64,000 nucleotides of DNA, taken from the NCBI GenBank assembly GCA_026419775.2, contig JAOPGA020001789.1, positions 62,001-126,000 on the forward strand, in the 5' to 3' direction. Below, piece by piece: positions 11,697 to 23,585 of this stretch (the stretch's first letter is position 1; each line of letters opens with the position of its first letter). The notes beneath the pieces are model-generated. The model saw only the letters and a program-made list of their open reading frames with translations, was not told where the DNA came from and did no database searches. The translations under genes were made by a program, and so were the position numbers. The DNA is from Acrasis kona. Taxonomy: Eukaryota; Heterolobosea; Eutetramitea; Acrasida; Acrasidae.

Positions 11697-12725
11697 ATGA
11701 CGAGAGAGAAGATTGAACCAATGCTTGTGGATAATAAAAATAGATTTGTACTCTTCCCCATACAACACCATGAGTTATATGCTATGTATAAGGCGGCTCA
11801 AGCGTCATTTTGGACTGTAGTACGTCGCTTGCATTTCACAACTTACTAATTATCATTTCAGGAAGAAGTAGATCTTGAACAGGATATTGGAGATTGGAGA
11901 AGAATGACTAATGACGAGAAACACTACATTAAGCATGTACTTGCATTCTTCGCTGCAAGTGATGGCATTGTTAACGAAAATCTTTGTGCCAGATTTATGA
12001 ATGAAGTGCAATACCCTGAGGCGCGGGCTTTCTACGGTTTTCAAATAATGATAGAAAATGTACATTCAGAGATGTACAGTACACTTTTAGAGACTTACAT
12101 ATCAGATTCGATGGAGAAGAGAAGACTTTTTAACGCAATTGAAACCATACCAGCTGTCAAGAAAAAGGCAGATTGGGCAATGAAGTGGATAACTTCTAGT
12201 AATTCATTTGCAGAGAGACTGATCGCATTTGCGGCTGTCGAGGGAATATTCTTCTCTGGTTCATTTTGTGCTATATTTTGGTTAAAGAAAAGAGGGTTAA
12301 TGCCTGGTTTAACATTTTCAAACGAATTAATTTCTAGAGATGAGGGCTTGCACTGCGATTTTGCTTGTTTGTTATATACAATGTTAGAATACACAAGGCT
12401 TCCAGAGGAGCGTATACACGAAATTATTTCGGATGCCGTGGACATTGAAAAAGAATTTGTGACGGAAGCATTACCGGTTAGGCTTATTGGGATGAACGCT
12501 GAACTTATGAGCAGGTACATTGAATTTATCGCTGATAGATTGTTATATTGTCTTGGATACAGAAAAATGTATAATTCGGTTTGTCCATTTGAATGGATGG
12601 ATATGATTAGCTTACCAGGTAAAACAAACTTTTTTGAAAGAAGAGTTTCAGAATATAAAAAGTACGGTGTTACACATTCCGCGCAAAAGGACGAAAGAAT
12701 ACTTGTCACAGATGCTGAGTTCTAA
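11697..12725 (+). CDS. RNR2: Ribonucleoside-diphosphate reductase small subunit (class I R2)
   Basis: Provides the diferric-tyrosyl radical that the large subunit uses to reduce ribonucleotides. Exons 11697-11816 and 11862-12725 (intron 45 nt), 327 residues, close to the minimal eukaryotic R2. The metal-site blocks are intact: [13 protein letters not shown] (first Asp), [20 protein letters not shown] (Glu and His pair), the following MYSTLL with the radical tyrosine, [19 protein letters not shown] (Glu), and [12 protein letters not shown] (Glu and His). The C-terminal heptad VTDAEF matches the R1-docking tail. The splice replaces a frame closed by stops in the intron. No catalytic residue is missing. 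Confidence 0.96.
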
Positions 12726-12904
12726 TAAACGTATATTCAATATTTGATGTGTATTATTGCCTCATGTCCCCATCACGTGGTCCTTCCTCTTCGTTATTAT
12801 TCTCCCCATTGTAAAAGTCCAACCACTCATCAACCAACCATTTGTGAAAATTATTTTCGTGAAAGAAATTCTGTGAAATCGCTGTACACACGCCACAACG
12901 CACG

Positions 12905-13462
12905 ATGTCCAACGTACAAAAAGTCCAAACCTTCGGAAGAAAGGTACAACATTCTTGATATTATAGTAATGATATAACGTACAATAGAAAACCGCTATTG
13001 CCGTAGCACAATGCACTAAGGGAAAGGGATTAATCAAGGTAAACGGTGTCCCAATCGAACTTTTGCAACCAGAAATGCTTCGCTTCAAGGTTTTCGAACC
13101 CATCCTTATTTTGGGTAAGGAGAGATACAAGGAAGTCGACATCCGTATCCGTGTTCGCGGTGGTGGAAAAACCTCACAAGTATATGGTATGTTATTAATG
13201 TGTGAAAATGGAAAGCCTAATACATTTAGCCATCCGTCAATCCATTGCCAAGTCATTGGTCGCCTACTACCAAAAATGTAATGCACACATATTTCTTAGT
13301 ATTCTTACATGAACAGATGTTGACGAAACTTCCAAGAGAGAAATCAAAGAATCCCTCCTAAAGTACGATCGTAACTTATTAGTTGCAGATAGCCGCAGAA
13401 GAGAGCCCAAGAAGTTCGGAGGTCCAAAGGCCCGCGCAAGGAAGCAAAAGTCTTACCGTTAA
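12905..13462 (+). CDS. RPS16: 40S ribosomal protein S16 (uS9)
   Basis: Small-subunit ribosomal protein whose C-terminal tail contacts P-site tRNA. Four exons, 12905-12943, 12988-13186, 13230-13277 and 13317-13462, separated by introns of 44, 43 and 39 nt, encode 143 residues (146 in human). Order of blocks: [101 protein letters not shown], and the invariant basic end KQKSYR. The first intron again falls just after a very short first exon, as in RPL23. Confidence 0.97.
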
Positions 13463-13561
13463 ATTACACAAAATACATATTGTTTTCAAAGAGATGTTTT
13501 TACTTTCATTGAACTTTTTCGATAACACACACAAACGCTTGGATATTTGAAAAATGTACAT

Positions 13562-16558
13562 TTATTGTCCAGACCTCTCTAGTAGACTTGGCTTCACTAC
13601 CTTTAAGAACAAATCCTCCAATGAAGCATGATTCACACTCCAATTTATGGTAAACCCATCTTGGCGTGCCAGTCCGAATTTATGTCTTTCTCTCTGGTCG
13701 TCCATTACGGAGAACAGATGAGAAAGTTTTGTATCAATTTGTTGCACTCTGAAAACAAAGTAAGGATCATCTCCATAATCTAATTGCGAGTTTGGCAGCA
13801 GACTTTTTACGAACGCTGTGATCCGCTCCTCTACACTCTCTAAATTACCTTCTCTTTGCGTCATGATTGAACTCATTGAGAAGTCCAAAGTTGTTGGTTT
13901 GTGCTTCATGACGCTAACTGTTATTTTGTAGCCAGTCTCAAATTTCCTCTTCAAGTGCAACAGTGTTCCCAAGCATTGTAGGCTACCCTTGCGTAAGATC
14001 CCGATCCTGTTGCAGAGTGCCTCAGCTTCCTCCAGATCATGTGTTGTTAACAAAATACATCTATTCTTATTCATGGCAGCACCTGTCACAATCTTCCAAA
14101 TGTCTCTTCTTGAAGCAGGATCTAATCCAGTTGTAGGTTCATCCAGTAGAACGAGTTGTGGAGATCCAGTCAGTGCCATTGCAATACTCAATCTCCTCTT
14201 CATACCTCCACTCAAGTCCTTTGCTAGACGTCTTCTTGCCTCCTCTAAGCCAACTTCTTCTATGATCTCTTTGACATGTTGATATTCACGTCTGAAACCG
14301 CCTCTCAAACCCTTTATTCTGGTCAAAAACAACAAGTGGTCTTCAACTGACAATTGCTCAAACAAAGTATCGTGTTGTGGACACAAGGCTAACATTTTAT
14401 TCTTTTGTGCTGTCTTGAGGTCTAGTCCATTTATTGTGATATTACCACTGTCCAGCGGTGTGAAGCCTGATAATATATTTATGAAGCTTGTTTTCCCTGC
14501 ACCATTCTTTCCCAACAAACCAAAACATTCACCCTTATCAAGAGCAATGTACAAGTCATTTAATGTTGGTCTATTTACATCTGGGTTCGAGCCATACGTT
14601 TTGCGAAGTGCTTCAACTTTGAGACAAACACTACGATCACCAAAATCATCATTAATGATCGCGTTCTTCTCAGCTTTAACATCATCTTCCCCTGAAGGAG
14701 TTGAAACAATATCAATATGAGTGTCCTCTAAGCTAGACATATCCTCTCGCTTTCTTTTGAATCTCTTTAACCAATTCATGATGGCACGACTATACTGTTG
14801 TTTTTTGAATAGATCAACCAAGTATTCGAACAATGTCGAGAAGGATAGTAAAACAATAGTTTGGACAAGCATAATACAAAAGAGTGCATAGATTTGTCTA
14901 TCCAAATCCTCTATACCATGGACATTGTTGGGTGGGCCATACCTGAACATGATAACTGCAAAGCACCGATATAAAACAAATGGAGGATAGATCAAGTACC
15001 AAACAGGAGGCATACCTGTATCAAGAAGTAGAATATTAAATGCAGCAGCCAAGACCATATTTGCCAACACACATAGATATCCAAACACGGCAGCATAACG
15101 GGGTTGTCTAATAAAACAAGTAAAGAAGTAACCTAACGCTATTTGTAGATGTCCCCATAGACACAACATAATAATATAATGAACAGGATTACCCATTACA
15201 AAGAAACTATAACCACCAGCAAATCCTACGCTCACAGTAAAGATTGCTACAACAGAATACAAGATATAGTCGAATAGATATTGTACAACGTCATAAAAAA
15301 ACAAAGATACACCAAACATTCTTATATAATCACGCAGGGTATTACTTCTCTCCTTGATTCGATCAAACATGTACATTGGCATCAAGAACTGCACAGATAA
15401 TGGTAAAAACATAAATGTTGTAAGTGTGACTGCTAGTGAGTGAGACATGGATTCACGATCTTCATATTCCTTGAGGAGTTTAGGAAACTTTTTAACATAT
15501 AAACTATTTAACGGAAGTTCTTGTTCGGTGTGCATCTTCAAGAAAGCTTGGCTTAAAGTATTTACATATCGCATGAAGACTTGTTCTGAATAACCATTAT
15601 ATGATGAAATCAAATTTGTTTCTGACTGCACATCATAAGATACAAGTAGCTCTGTATCGGTTGACTGGATATTTTTAATTGTGTAAGATACAAATGGATA
15701 ATTAAGGGATCGTGTCCTGTCGCAATAATAATGATTATTTTGCTGTTTAACACAATCAGTAAAGTACTTTGAACCCTCAATCAATGCAGAATAGAAATGT
15801 TCAGTGTTCTGGAAGGGAACCCCTCTGGGGCTCAGGGAACAAGATTTATATTTATTTGCAGGATCAAGGAACATTGTCTCCGCAGTTTGTACATTTGACA
15901 TCAATGAAGCCGCATTTTGATTTTCTGTCAAATCAATGAAACCATATACTTGAGGTGTGACGGCGCATAGGTAGTAACGTCTTTGATGAATCTCTGACCT
16001 ATTGACGGGTAGTCCGCAACAATGTCTATTTAATCTAACGTAGTAGTAGTCGTTAATCATCAAAGGTTGACTATCTTGAGTTGGTGTGTTTGTTCGATCC
16101 AAAATTGTCTCGGGCACACCTTGTCATTTATCAAATCAGCAAATTAAATGATGCTTACGTAAATCTGTCCAAAAAGCTATTAGTGGGAGTAATAGTACAA
16201 CAAGCGAGAAGAGTATCTGCAGAAAGTTTTGAGCGTATTGCCTTCTTTGCTTCGCGACGTTTTTCAGGAACTATAGTTGATGATGATTCAATGTTGCAAT
16301 AATACTTACAAGTGCCCTAAATTGAGAATAGACAAACCAAATGGGCCCTTGCTGTTGTTGCGGTTCTTGATTTAATAAAATTGATCTTGTTTGATTCTGT
16401 TCGTTTGTATCTGCGTCTTCGTTTATTGGAATTTCGTCACTAACATCCTGTAGTTCTATTTCTACAGCTCCTCTCCCCTGCACTACGTTGGATGGACTGT
16501 CAGTGCCTATTGGACTATCACGTGGTTCCATCATGTTTGAATAAATATAAGATGCCAA
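13562..16558 (-). CDS. ABC transporter, subfamily A-like half transporter
   Basis: Lipid/sterol-type exporter of the ABCA fold with one membrane domain and one ATPase. Exons 16310-16558, 16159-16270 and 13562-16119, introns 39 and 39 nt, about 972 residues. Order: Ser/Asp-rich cytosolic leader; basic amphipathic stretch KNVAKQRRQYAQNFLQILFS leading into the first membrane helix; large exoplasmic loop with Cys and NXS/T sites; about six further membrane helices; nucleotide-binding domain with Walker A GLLGKNGAGKTS, signature LSGGMKRRLSIAMAL, Walker B LVLLDEPTTGLDP and H-loop TTHDLEEAEALC; short regulatory tail. All ATPase residues are present. A single half-size unit would have to dimerise, as in the ABCA-like half transporters of plants and protists. 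Confidence 0.93.
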
Positions 16559-16833
16559 ATCAAGAGAAAAGATTGAATAGAATTACAAAACAAAATTAGA
16601 ATGGTGTCGTTTTTATCCCGTCGACCTTCGATTAGCATTTGGAAAGTCATAATGAAGCTAATTATGTGCACAATTTCAAATTCACGCCAATGGATATGCA
16701 CCGCAGAAATACAACGAAGTGGAAGTAATTTAAGGTTATGTGGCGACATAAAATCAACACATGAAAACACAAATTTAGATGAAGGACCAGCAAAGGTTAT
16801 TTATTTGCGGACATTTTAGCAGCTAGTGATATT

Positions 16834-17205
16834 CTATCCACTACACCCTGGTCCATAAATAATCTTAAAGTTTGGCTGACAGCTGTGGACGCCAGTTTTT
16901 GCAATATTGGTGGCGACGACACTAGTAAAAGTTTTGTAAAACATCTCCTTTGTATTGTCCTCCGAATCCACGATCAACATCTTGTTCAATTCTATGCCGA
17001 TAATGGCGAAATCATAATTGTGTGGGGCGCCATTCGTTATTGATGCGAACAATGTGGAGTACCTCGGTCCTTGTCCCCTTATGAATACGTTGTTGACTTG
17101 TAGTTTTTAGGCCTTCAAAACTTGTTCAAAATTGTTTTCTTACAACTCTTCTACTCTGAGTTGGCCATAAGATGCTTTGCTTCCTGGAACTTCAACAGAA
17201 CACCG
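16834..17205 (-). pseudogene. decayed ORF of unknown family with two in-frame TAA codons
   Basis: Reading the minus strand, one frame looks protein-like from about 17205 to the TAG at 16834-16836: VPGSKASYGQLRVEEL, stop, ENNFEQVLKA, stop, KLQVNNVFIRGQGPRYSTLF, ending IIYGPGCSG. Both internal stops are TAA, each one C-to-T change from CAA (Gln). I do not recognise the family. The ORF sits next to and divergent from the rvt gene, which also contains one in-frame TAA. It could instead be an exon set with unseen introns; no donor/acceptor pair removes the stops cleanly. Confidence 0.35.
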
Positions 17206-17255
17206 GAACGTACAATAATATCAGCGCGTTTTCAAAAAATCTAAACAAAAAATAA

Positions 17256-19811
17256 ATGAAAACAGTATCACAACAAGTGCTCTCCAAAACAACGGTTGCA
17301 AAGTTGAAGGAAATTAAAAGACAAAGAGAGTTCTTGGAAAAACACTACGATGATGTGCTATCCGATGCTGACAAACAAAGTTCCAAACAACGTGAACTAG
17401 GGGTACTTCATGAAGGAATCAAGAAGGTTAAGGACCACCATAAACATTTTCGTGATATAGACTACGTTGAGCTCCAAATGAAAAGACCATGTTTTTACGG
17501 TGGGGATGGAATATCCAGATGGACCGTCAAGCTAAGAAAAGAAATAAAGAATGGCAGAAGAAGACAATTCCAAACCAAATTGTTTTGCAGCGTCTTGGAA
17601 GAGTGGTTGAGGAACACAACCGAAGAAAGCTCATGGGTTGAAGTAACAAGCGAGAAAGTTGTCAAAGAGAACAACTCCAAGTTGACCGAGCTCATTGACG
17701 CTGCATTCGCAACACCGAACAAGGACTACACAGAGAGCACTCTAGAAGCATTCTCCAAAATATTCAACGACTATGAATTATCATCCATTGTTCATTACAC
17801 TTCTACTAAAGATGATGCCCTCAAACAAAAAGTAACCAAAAAAGAAGTCGTGGCTGCCATCAAGAACAGTATCATCAAGGGGCTCATTACCAACGCCACC
17901 ACTTCTCGAGAGCTACAAATTCTGTGCGATGATGATTTGACCGTTGGAGAATTGTCAGATCTAATGAGCATCAAACTTTAAGACATTGAAAATTGGAATT
18001 GGAAATTAGATGGAGATTCGCCACCTGCATTTCGCTTTGAGAAATTCTCGAATGGAAAGATTAGATACTTTGTGACAGCCGAGTACCTCGATATCTTATT
18101 CTTACAAATCATTGGGACGCGTATTGGTGTATTGGTAAAATCTAGTTTGAAAAATGCATACTTGAGTAGTGGATGCTACTCTACGAGTATTTACCGCAGC
18201 ATCACAAACGGTCACTTCTTGTCTCTTTTACCAGACAATGTTTGTGAGGTTGAGACCGATATGTATCAGAGAACAGAGAGAGAAGAAGAAAGGGACTCGG
18301 AGGAGGCCTCCGAGAACACAAATGACATTGATTTGATGGCAAAGAAAGATATTTTAAGACTTGTTAATCGTCATTTGGGTCATGCTAGGGTAAAGTCTCC
18401 TGCTGAGGGTATGGTGGTACTATCTACTGACATTCATGACTTTAGCAACGGCTTGCCACACTCTACAATCCTCTCAGTGATGGATAAATTTGGTTTTGGT
18501 GACCATCTTGATTTTTTTAAAAAGTTTCTAAGCGTGAAAATAAAATATAATGAACGAGAGGGCAATGTTGCAAGAGGTGCACCTCTTCGATATGCACTAA
18601 CTGATGTTTTTTGTGAATGTATCATGTTTGTTTTAGATTATCAAATGAATAGGTTATCCGATATGTCAATAGTGTCGCAAGATGATCCATTGGAGCTATT
18701 TAGATGTTGCGATGATACTTACATGTTATCAAAGTCCTCTAAAACTATTTCTAAAGCCTTTAAGCAATACTCATCCACTTTATCTGCATTCGGAATGAAA
18801 ATAAATGAAAAAAAATCTGGTTGTTGTATAATTAACTTTCCTCGTGGTACACTTCAAAATAATACCACCTACTTTAATGCATTTTTTAATAGAAGTGAAC
18901 AAAACCAAATCAAAGATCCTCTTCCAAGACCTAATATTGATGAGAGTGATTTAAAGGGTATTGTACCGCACAATGACGTGTGTTGGGGATTTTTGAAATT
19001 ACATGAAGATGGTTATTTTAGAGTGAATTCAGTCAAGTTTAATGAATTTAAGAACACAATGATCGAAAAGGTCAAATCTGGTTCTTCGTTAATGAAGCAA
19101 GTGAATGTTTATAATAGTCAGTTAAAGGTATTGGACATGTATGTTGGTAAGGGAGCTGACATTAATGACTGGTTCTATAATGATTCAGTATTAAATGCTT
19201 ACGAGGACATTCATGCACACTTTGGTGACGAAAGTTCATTAGAGTACTTTAAAAGAGTCATTAAGGAAAAGTTCCTTGGTGAATCCAAAGTAGATGTGAT
19301 GGAGGCATGGGCGTATTGGCCAGTCACTGCAGGTGGATTGGGACTCACTCATGCATTAATCGAGCCCTTTATAAACTATCACCATCAAGTTCAGGATTAT
19401 CAAGTGCAAATCACAATTGTACCGAAAGATTGGTGCCCTATTCGCAGACGCAATATGAATGTTAGGGAGATTAAAGAAAAGACTGGAGGAGATCCCAATG
19501 CCGAAGCGATATCATGGACAAATGAAGAGGAAGCGGAGAGGGTGTGGACGTATTGGAAGAATTTTGGAGTATTAGCTGGAGGAAAACATGATCTCGACCC
19601 ACCGCATACTGCCGAATTTGACAAACTAGTTGCCATGTTCTGTAGCAGAGGAAGCGAGATGAGACAGTCCGGACAGAGCAACTTGAGTACATACTGGAAG
19701 TGGATCGTATTTAACTATTCTGATCAAGTCTTGAGTACTTTTGGAAGTTTGGAATTTGCATCTGCTGGTTCCATTCCAATTAATCTCATTTTGAGCACAA
19801 AGAGGGGATAA
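17256..19811 (+). CDS. rvt: rvt-type (domesticated, non-mobile class) reverse transcriptase, one in-frame TAA at 17979-17981
   Basis: Reverse-transcriptase-related cellular gene of the rvt class described from fungi, some plants, rotifers and bacteria. The frame is open for 852 codons with a single TAA. Residues 1-241 form a basic helical N-terminal region. Catalytic motifs after the TAA: motif A VVLSTDIHDFSNGLPHSTIL, then VMDKFGFGDHLDFFKKFL typical of rvt; motif B ARGAPLRYALTDVFCE; motif C LFRCCDDTYMLS with the DD pair; motif D FGMKINEKKSG. The C-terminal block TYWKWIVFNYSDQVLSTFGS, then SIPINLI, matches the conserved rvt C-terminus. No long terminal repeats, inverted repeats, integrase or RNase H were seen nearby. 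The TAA may be a real nonsense mutation, a read-through site or an error; protein-like sequence continues in the same frame straight after it (DIENWNWKLDGDSPPAFRFE). Confidence 0.85.
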
Positions 19812-19911
19812 ATAAATTGTTTGTTGTAATTAAAATGTGTGACGATCAAAATAAAAATTATTAATAAATCTGTTTATTAATCCGAGTACGTTAAAATAGA
19901 AAATCAAAATC

Positions 19912-20148
19912 ATGAGCAACATCGACAGTAACTCTACCACCATAGCACAACAACAACAAGACGCTAAAGACGGATTCTCAAATAAAGAGTTCGATCGTAA
20001 CAGAACACAAAACAATGAATCGTCTGTAGATAGCAACAGACATCAGGAGAAGGATATGACTCTAGACAAGGACGTTAAGGACACTGTGATTTCTTCTGGT
20101 TCAGAAATTAAGCAAGCAGCACAATCACAGCAACCTATTATTAATTAA
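19912..20148 (+). CDS. small hydrophilic Gln/Asn/Ser/Asp-rich protein (78 residues)
   Basis: Intact short ORF downstream of rvt on the same strand, starting MSNIDSNSTTIAQQQQDA and ending IKQAAQSQQPIIN. It has no hydrophobic core, Cys or recognisable motif. Composition is that of a disordered protein. It may be a real small gene (ATG in an A-rich context, TAA stop, AT-rich flanks) or chance; I found no family. Confidence 0.35.
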   Translation: MSNIDSNSTTIAQQQQDAKDGFSNKEFDRNRTQNNESSVDSNRHQEKDMTLDKDVKDTVISSGSEIKQAAQSQQPIIN

Positions 20149-20315
20149 AATGGATAATTTGCATCCTGTAAAAATAAATCAGTTTTCGGCACATATGATA
20201 TTTATTGACATTTATTGTTGACAATCACACTTTTGACTCTTCCAAATCAATAATCTGTGTGAAGGTGAGATTTGTAAAATGTATTTATCGGACACAATCT
20301 TGTACTCAATTTGGT

Positions 20316-21248
20316 TTAATCATTACTAGGTTTAGGATTCTTCACTCTGTTCCATGTCATGAACTTGTTGTCCTCTAAAGTAATTTGCTGAATAAATGCA
20401 ACTATATTAGCTCTACACCCATGGTTGTATGTGGGTACTTCTTCTTTCCTTCTGTAGGCACTTTCGATTTTATATGATTCGTAGCTGGTTTGATTGATGC
20501 AGATCATGTACAAATGATTGCAGAACATTAAGAAGGGGAATAGGGCTAGTACAAGAGCAGTTATAATCGACGGAAGCAAGACTGCCATTGTAAACAGAAT
20601 CCTTCCATTGGGCTCCGAAACATTCGTAATTGAGGACGCAACTCGGTAGAGCGAGTTTCCACACAAAAACGCACAAAATGACAGGAAGATAGATTCAATT
20701 ATAAGAAAAGACAAAAAATGTAATTGATTTTTTTCACCAACACAATTCCCGATCCAGACACAGTGGTGGTCGAATTTTGATATTTGTGCCTCACATACTT
20801 TGCAATATTTACTGCGAGGAGGTCCAACCGCTCGTGTTTTGGCAGGCGTATGATGTGGTATCTCAATTTCAATAGAATGTTCTTGTGTATTGGTTCTTTG
20901 TTTGAGAGGAGTTATTGCCTCTTGGCAAGGTTGTGGTGTTATCGCTTCACTATTACTCGGTTGCTTATTAATTATGCCGGGATCTTTGAATCTTAAAAGT
21001 TCTAATAAATACAAACTGAAGCAATAAAGTGCAAAGAAGGGTATCGAAACTATGAAATTATCCCATAATATCGAGTCCATAAACACAGCCATAACCAAGA
21101 CGTAAATGTATCCAACAAAAACTAATCCCCTCATCAATCTCTCTGTTGATTTGTTATTTTCTCGCTCGCTGTACTTAGTTTCATCAAAACAACAATGAGA
21201 GCAACATTTTTTGCATATCCAGTCGCAAATATCATCTGCATCAACCAT
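20316..21248 (-). CDS. DHHC-type protein S-acyltransferase (palmitoyltransferase)
   Basis: Multi-pass enzyme that transfers palmitate to protein cysteines. Single exon, 310 residues. N-terminal Cys-rich segment (WICKKCCSHCC), two membrane helices (GYIYVLVMAVFMDS and NFIVSIPFFALYCFSLYLLE), a cytosolic Cys-rich domain PPRSKYCKVCEAQISKFD followed by the catalytic HHCVWIGNCVGEKNQ, and two more helices (SFLIIESIFLSFCAFLCG; LFTMAVLLPSIITALVLALF). The DHHC tetrad is complete. Topology and length are those of the four-helix DHHC family; substrate and compartment cannot be read from the sequence. Confidence 0.95.
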   Translation of the reverse strand: MVDADDICDWICKKCCSHCCFDETKYSERENNKSTERLMRGLVFVGYIYVLVMAVFMDSILWDNFIVSIPFFALYCFSLYLLELLRFKDPGIINKQPSNSEAITPQPCQEAITPLKQRTNTQEHSIEIEIPHHTPAKTRAVGPPRSKYCKVCEAQISKFDHHCVWIGNCVGEKNQLHFLSFLIIESIFLSFCAFLCGNSLYRVASSITNVSEPNGRILFTMAVLLPSIITALVLALFPFLMFCNHLYMICINQTSYESYKIESAYRRKEEVPTYNHGCRANIVAFIQQITLEDNKFMTWNRVKNPKPSND

Positions 21249-21421
21249 TGTTGTAATGATGTCAACCTTAAAATTTTACACAACTTGATCTAACATGACA
21301 CCAATTGCGCCAAGCGGCTGGTAATGATCATAAAGTTTAGATGAGGACGAAGAAGTCTGATGATTAATTAAGAATACAAAAAACGTGTGATTGTTGTGTC
21401 GTGGAACACCCAAAATGATTA

Positions 21422-23281
21422 TCATTTATGGATACTTCGGACCTTAATACAAGACGACAAAAACTTTATGATGGGAGAAACAACCGACATGACATTATTT
21501 ACACTTTTTTTGTATTTTTTGTATTTCTTATCTTCATACACATGCACATGGAAGTCTTCTTCAGATTTCTGTACTTTTGGTGTTCTTGACTGCGCGTATA
21601 ATTGTTGCTCTAACTCCAAACTCTTCTCATTCTCTTCTATAGAAATTTCCTCTTCCTTGATTACATTCATCAAATCATTGATAGTCTCCGCTACTTTAAT
21701 ATTAGTGTTCATCATACCTCTCAAATCGGAATTGTTTAATCTCTCCATGTGCTTTTGCTTCTGTATCACCAATTTGAGTTGCTTCACAATTAGGCACAAC
21801 TTCGCAATCTTATCCTGCATCTCCGATTTTGTCTTTGCATCCGCTTCATTGTTCCTCTGAAAGTGTAATGTCTGCTCATCCATGACTCGATCTGCCGTTC
21901 TCAGCTGTTCGTTTTCGGAGTGAACATTCTCTAATTGTTTGCGAATGGAATCTATTTGGGTGTTCAGACTATGATTCTCCTGCTGTAGATGCGTTAGCGA
22001 TAGTTGTTGACTTTGCATTTGGTTCTTGATGTTGATTACTTGCTGGCTGTTCTTTTCAAATAAATCCATTTTTGAGCTGCTGTCTCTATCCATCATTTGT
22101 TGGGTGACTTCTAGAGTAGAAAGTTTTTTTGTACATATATCCATCTCAGATTGTAATTTCGATAGCTTGTTCTTGTATACTGTTGCATCTTGTAGGATGG
22201 ATTCTTTTTCACTCTCATTTTCAACTTGCTTTTTTATAAGTAAGTTTGCATGATCCTGTAGCTTTTTATTTGTTTGTGTTATTTTGCTCATATCGAGCTC
22301 TAGCTGTTTGTAATTGATTATGTCCTGATTGTTCTTATCTCTTAGCGTCTCTAATGTCTCTTTTAAAGTGGCAATTTCATCTTTCAATGAATCAAAATCA
22401 TATTTTTGAGATTGGTCTTTTTCTTGCAACTGTTGAAATTTACTATGCCACTCTGATGATAACTTCTTCGCTTCTGACAAGTCTTTTCTAAGAGCGTCGA
22501 CTATTGTCTGAAGTTGATCTGACTTGTTTTGATTTAGGTTCGATTCGTTAATGACCCTTTCTAACGTTTGTTTTGCGTGCTCATAATCCAAATGTGCTTT
22601 ATCTTTCTCATACTTATCTTTTTCGCCTTGCTTTTCTAAAATTACAATGTTCTTCATGTATTTCTCCTGTAACTGTTTTATTTCCTTCTCATACTGTAGT
22701 TTGATTTTATTGGTATCCTTTTCCATGTTTTTTATTTTTGTTTTATTTTCGGCTGACTCCCTTTCAATAGTTTCCAACTTGGTTGTTAAATCTTTGGTAC
22801 TATCGCCTTCTTTTAACTCCATTTCACGCAATTGGTTCCTCAGATCTTCAACTGTCTGTTCTAGGGGCAGTGACTGCTCTCTAACTTATGTAAAATGTTT
22901 ATCAAATCAAGCTACAAACCTAATATGTTTGCTCTGCTCTTCGTTTAGTTTCTTTTGCAGCTGCAGCTCCATTTCTAAAAACTGCACTTGCTGTTGGAGG
23001 TTGTTAATATAAGATTCCTCAATAGAAGTCTCATTGAGAGATATGGACCTTTCAGATTGCGCTGATGCTGGTCGCGCATTTTGCTTCCTTCGACCATTTC
23101 CCATTATACTTAGTGTCGGACTTGGTGCTCGTCTATCAGTTATGCTACCATTGCTTCGAGGAGTACTGGCTCTCAATACTCTTTGTACATTGCTGCTACG
23201 ACTATTTATCAATTCATGTATTGAAGGTGAATTTATGCTGACTGATAGTCCGTTAGAGGGACCACCATATCTTCTACTCAT
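21422..23281 (-). CDS. long coiled-coil protein (606 residues), possibly centrosomal/ciliary
   Basis: Exons 22920-23281 and 21422-22880 around a 39-nt intron; the join (KHIR to EQSLPLEQTVEDLRNQL) restores one frame. The N-terminal ~90 residues are disordered and rich in Ser, Arg and Asn (SNGLSVSINSPSIHELINS). From ESYINNLQQQVQFLEMELQL onward nearly all of the protein is heptad-repeat coiled coil, rich in Glu, Lys, Gln and Leu, to a basic tail with KKYKKYKK. The layout of a basic head and a long coil recalls IFT74 and related ciliary proteins, but I could not match a diagnostic motif, so no name is given. Confidence 0.8.
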
Positions 23282-23585
23282 GTGCTTATTTATTTACAAA
23301 ATCTTCAACCGCTTTCTGTTTGTACTTTCGTGGGCGGGACTTTTATAGAACAAGGTATCAGACTACTATTGGTATAATTTGGAGCACTCGCACAATCAAT
23401 AACAATAATAAATGCGAAATATAAAGAACATTTTTACTCAAACAGTCAATAATCTTCGTTATTATCTACTTCATCATCCAAATTACTTTGGAATTCTTCC
23501 TCGATTTTCATAAGACTGCGTTGTTGATAAGAATATTGTTTGGTCACAAAAATATACTAAGACAGTCAAAGATACACTTTTCATA

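Noticed and set aside
16601-16819. 72-codon plus-strand frame
   Set aside because: No protein-like features, no homology I recognise, and it lies between two minus-strand features; likely chance.
17979-17981. TAA read as glutamine (variant genetic code)
   Set aside because: RPL23, RPS16, eIF4E and many other genes here end at the expected residue with TAA.
17256-19811. rvt gene as an active LINE or other retrotransposon
   Set aside because: No endonuclease, RNase H, poly-A tail or flanking repeats seen; RT motifs match the non-mobile rvt class.
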